Of a stretch of 22,402 bases of DNA, positions 19,940-22,402 are shown in pieces. The notes under the pieces were generated by a model. The model saw only the letters and a program-made list of their open reading frames with translations. It searched no databases and had not been told where the DNA came from. Both the position numbers and the translations under genes were made by a program. The stretch's first letter is position 1, and the number at the start of each line of letters is the position of its first letter. Origin of the DNA: a virus; IMG/VR virus record IMGVR_UViG_3300017956_000147, positions 1 to 22,402 of that record. One strand, given 5' to 3'.

Positions 19940-22150
19940 ATGGGGCTCTTCGATTACTTCTCTGAGCTCGCCCAGCGCGCCGCAGAAAGAGAGTTAGATC
20001 GGCAGCGCATTATGGGCGAGCAGACGCGCGCCTTCGCTGATCAATACACCCCCTCTCAAGCCCAGGCGGCGTATCTTGCTGGCTCGATGGCTCCTGCGGC
20101 CGCGACGGCTGATGCGGCCGGACAGATGGCGCCGTTCCCGCCGGCAGACCTGCCATTGGAGCAACTCCCGCAATACATGCAAAGCGCGCAACCAATGCCC
20201 AGCATGCAGCAGAATTTGCAGCAGGGTAATTATTTAGACGCCGGTTTACAGGGTGTTGGGTTATTAGGGGATGCATTGACCCTTGCAGGTATTGGCGTGC
20301 CATTGAAGGCGCTGTCTAAGACAGGCCAAGCCATGCGTCAATCGACAAACCTGCTTGAGCCTAGCGACGTACCTCGCCTGCAGTTCACGGGTGATAGCGC
20401 GCCACAGCAGCTCGCTGAGGGTACCAGCCGTCAGTTCAGCACGACAGGCAAGTATCGAGGCGCTCCTGCAGATATTAAGTCGCCTGCGAAGCTGGCAGCT
20501 ATGCAGCGCAAGCTAAGAGATTACGCCGAGAAGGGCGCTGATTATCGTTTGTGGTACGAGCAAACCAACGACGCTATCAAGCAACAAACTGCCGGCCGTC
20601 CAGGCAGACAAGATCAATACGCGGCGACGGCCGCTATCACCAGCCAGGGCACGAGCGTGCCGGCGAACGCGACGATGGCCATGAAGGGCTACAACCAGGC
20701 GATAGTCGGTGACGATATTGCAACAGGAAGATTCCCTTCATCGATGGGGCCGGCCATTCAAGACGTGTTTAGCGGAACGTCTGCGCCTCTCGGGCCTAAG
20801 CGCGAGCCGTTTTACGAGGCACTCAACCAGGAAGCTGGGCGCGCAAGGCAAACAAACGACATTCGGCAGGCGCGTGCATTCGGCTACAAAAACCCAGACG
20901 GCAGCACATTCGATGGCGGGCTAAGTGAGGCTCAGCATCGATTCATGGATGAGGAAACAGCCAAGCTGGTCGAGTTCGCGCGCAAGAACAAATTGGGCGG
21001 TCATGACGATTGGAATGCAGACCGAGTGCAGGCCGCTATTTGGATTGCACAAAAGGCAGAGGAAGAGGGCACATCGATCGCTGAAGCGGGGCGCATGTTC
21101 CAAGACTTTACGCCGCAAGCAATGATTAGAACCGAGGCGGCCCCCTCGGCTTCTCTGGGCCATCTGGGCGGTCTTCTAGATGAGAACAATGCACAGGCAT
21201 TAAGAGACTTCAGCGCCCTTCAGGATGAAGCCATGCTCACGCCAGGCGGTCTTGATTTCATGACTGCGCAATCTGGCGCGATGACCTCGCCAGCGTACTC
21301 CGGCCCTGGCGCCTATATGGGACAAAGCAATCCCGGCGTCGGCATCCCTGTGTCGGTAGGCAAATCTACAGAAACCGTTGTTGACCCTGTGTCTGGTAAG
21401 GGTATCGAAGCATCCATCATGGACCCCGCGAGCCGGAAGGTTGTCGAAGCCTCTGCAGCCATGCAGGGCTTGCTTAGAGCGCAAGACACTGTCGGTTACA
21501 CATCGATAACGAAGGCACCGAACGCTGCCTCTCGCAATGCGCTAGAGGTCAACCTCGGTCAGACCATATCGCCCGAGCAGATCGTTCGACTAGAGAAAGC
21601 GATTAATGAGGAGTTTGGTGAAGGGCTGTTGATACCACTGCACACCCGCAACGGAGTGTCGATCATCGCTGCCGGCCCTGATGAGCTCAAGACTCTCGTC
21701 GGGGATACAGCGCCCAAGAAAACGCCTCAGTGGCAGAAACGTCTTAACTCGCTGGTTCGTAATGAGCTCTCACCAGAAAGCACTGACTGGGGATTGAATA
21801 CGGGCGACCTGGTCGGCGATACAGAAAATTGGACATACACCCCAAGCAGGTACTTGGCGCCGCTCGAAGAAGTCGGCCCAGAAATGCGTGGGTTGCTTGA
21901 TGCCGGAGCGAGAAAGATTTCGCCCGTTTTAGAAAAGCTCGACTCGGAGCTGGTCAAAGAATTCCCTGCAGCGGGTGAGCGCAGCGTGATTGTTACTCGT
22001 GTTCGTCAGGCTCTTGCTGAGAAGGGAATCGCAGGGGTTCGGGAGCTGGTGGATAAGGGGCTAGTCCCTGCTTTTGCGCTAGGCGTTCTTCTTGGCGCGC
22101 AAGCTCTTCCGTCAGCCACTGAAGATCAGCGTCCCACATCTTTGATCTGA
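19940..22150 (+). CDS. Large hypothetical protein between terL and portal, 736 aa
   Basis: Starts directly at the preceding stop. The N-terminal 100 residues are Ala/Gln/Met/Pro-rich; a hydrophobic stretch follows at about 103-123 (GLQGVGLLGDALTLAGIGVP). The segment DYRLWYEQTNDAI, YAATAAITSQGTSVPANATM and MKGYNQAIVG (about 200-256) resembles a domain I associate with large uncharacterised phage proteins such as DUF7178; I am not sure of the match. The rest is mixed alpha/beta, ending with a hydrophobic tail (LVPAFALGVLLGAQALP). Long, multi-domain and next to the portal, it may be a virion-associated polyvalent protein. No catalytic motif was recognised. Confidence 0.82.
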   Translation: MGLFDYFSELAQRAAERELDRQRIMGEQTRAFADQYTPSQAQAAYLAGSMAPAAATADAAGQMAPFPPADLPLEQLPQYMQSAQPMPSMQQNLQQGNYLDAGLQGVGLLGDALTLAGIGVPLKALSKTGQAMRQSTNLLEPSDVPRLQFTGDSAPQQLAEGTSRQFSTTGKYRGAPADIKSPAKLAAMQRKLRDYAEKGADYRLWYEQTNDAIKQQTAGRPGRQDQYAATAAITSQGTSVPANATMAMKGYNQAIVGDDIATGRFPSSMGPAIQDVFSGTSAPLGPKREPFYEALNQEAGRARQTNDIRQARAFGYKNPDGSTFDGGLSEAQHRFMDEETAKLVEFARKNKLGGHDDWNADRVQAAIWIAQKAEEEGTSIAEAGRMFQDFTPQAMIRTEAAPSASLGHLGGLLDENNAQALRDFSALQDEAMLTPGGLDFMTAQSGAMTSPAYSGPGAYMGQSNPGVGIPVSVGKSTETVVDPVSGKGIEASIMDPASRKVVEASAAMQGLLRAQDTVGYTSITKAPNAASRNALEVNLGQTISPEQIVRLEKAINEEFGEGLLIPLHTRNGVSIIAAGPDELKTLVGDTAPKKTPQWQKRLNSLVRNELSPESTDWGLNTGDLVGDTENWTYTPSRYLAPLEEVGPEMRGLLDAGARKISPVLEKLDSELVKEFPAAGERSVIVTRVRQALAEKGIAGVRELVDKGLVPAFALGVLLGAQALPSATEDQRPTSLI

Positions 22151-22241
22151 TGCGCTCGAACTTTTCAGGAATGGACGCAAGCCGATGCCGACCAAAGTCG
22201 GTGTTCGGATCGAAATACTGGGCAGGAGTTAGCTTGCTCAT
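21993..22241 (-). CDS. Possible antisense gene overlapping the end of the 736-aa gene
   Basis: An 82-aa frame from ATG at 22241. The part outside the 736-aa gene reads as ordinary protein (MSKLTPAQYFDPNTDFGRHR, then LASIPEKFERIRSKMWDADL), and a charged helix plus a Pro-rich tail follow inside it. It would fill the otherwise empty 106-bp gap before the portal gene and overlap the neighbour by 158 bases tail to tail. There is no clear ribosome-binding site, and the strand is opposite to all neighbours, so this is uncertain. Confidence 0.4.
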   Translation of the reverse strand: MSKLTPAQYFDPNTDFGRHRLASIPEKFERIRSKMWDADLQWLTEELARQEERLAQKQGLAPYPPAPEPLRFPSQQEPDEHE

Positions 22242-22256
22242 ACAAGGAATCATAGC

Positions 22257-22402
22257 ATGAGTGATGCTTACCAAGATATCGATGACGAGCAGTTCATCGA
22301 TGAAGACCCAGGCATGGATGAAGAGCAGATTGAATCGATCGCGCGTCTAGCGATTGAGGACGCTGTCGATTTCATCGATAACACGGTCAGCCCTGGTCGC
22401 GC
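22257..22402 (+). CDS. Probable portal protein, N-terminal fragment
   Basis: ATG at 22257 with AGGA about eight bases upstream; the frame stays open to the window end (48 codons). An acidic start (SDAYQDIDDEQFIDEDPGMD) leads into IARLAIEDAVDFIDNTVSPG, closely resembling the opening of podovirus-type portal proteins (a helix ending in F/Y-I-D-x-x-x-S/A-P). Position just after the terL block supports portal. The bulk of the protein is not visible. Confidence 0.6.
   Translation, partial: MSDAYQDIDDEQFIDEDPGMDEEQIESIARLAIEDAVDFIDNTVSPGR

Overview
This window looks like the unintegrated genome, or part of it, of a temperate double-stranded DNA phage of a proteobacterium. It holds early, lysogeny, replication and packaging genes with virion genes on both sides, and I see no host gene. 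The virion genes (large Ala/Gly/Gln-rich proteins of the internal or ejection type) and the N-terminus of a probable portal protein suggest a podovirus-like particle. This is an inference from protein style, not from a database match. The host is probably gammaproteobacterial: the attachment core next to the integrase reads as the 3' end of a tRNA-Phe gene with an encoded CCA.

Layout. (1) 1-5442, rightward: five virion-type genes, the first cut by the window edge, mostly joined by TAATG/TGATG overlaps. (2) 5443-5667: a terminator and an attP-like site, with a tRNA-Phe-like core between two clusters of TACGGCA arm repeats. (3) 5677-6657: tyrosine integrase, rightward, convergent with an early operon. 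(4) 10639 down to 6654, leftward: a packed early operon encoding a 140-aa protein, a Sak4-like RecA-fold ATPase, a DUF669 protein, a Cas4-like nuclease, several small zinc-knuckle or hypothetical proteins, a DUF3310 protein, a membrane peptide and an excisionase-like protein. (5) 10629-11786: immunity region with a leftward XRE repressor plus partner and a rightward YdaS/Cro-like protein. (6) 11779-15794, rightward: primase-polymerase/helicase fusion, HNH protein, a noncoding iteron region that looks like a replication origin, an acidic protein, a VSR-fold nuclease, an NrdR-like zinc ribbon and the small terminase subunit. (7) 15795-16158: noncoding region with helically spaced GTTA elements, G9/C8 runs and a terminator. 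(8) 16159-16672, leftward: three overlapping genes for tiny, very basic proteins. (9) 16738-22402, rightward: two small proteins, a serine recombinase, the large terminase subunit, a 42-aa Lys-rich peptide, a 736-aa protein and the probable portal.

Control. The motif TAGACANCTGT occurs between the repressor and Cro genes, at the start of the leftward operon, and ahead of the 16814 gene. In the last two places its TAGACA forms the -35 box of a 17-bp-spaced promoter. This suggests one repressor controls all three units.

Most interesting: the candidate iteron origin (14187-14411), the composite attP, the dispersed operator, and two gene junctions (17275-17290 and 17558-17573) where the stop codon sits in a GUAA tetraloop on a 6-bp stem with compensatory base changes. 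The three-gene basic-peptide operon and a serine recombinase placed between the terminase genes also deserve attention. No RNA genes, CRISPR arrays, insertion sequences or reverse transcriptase were found.
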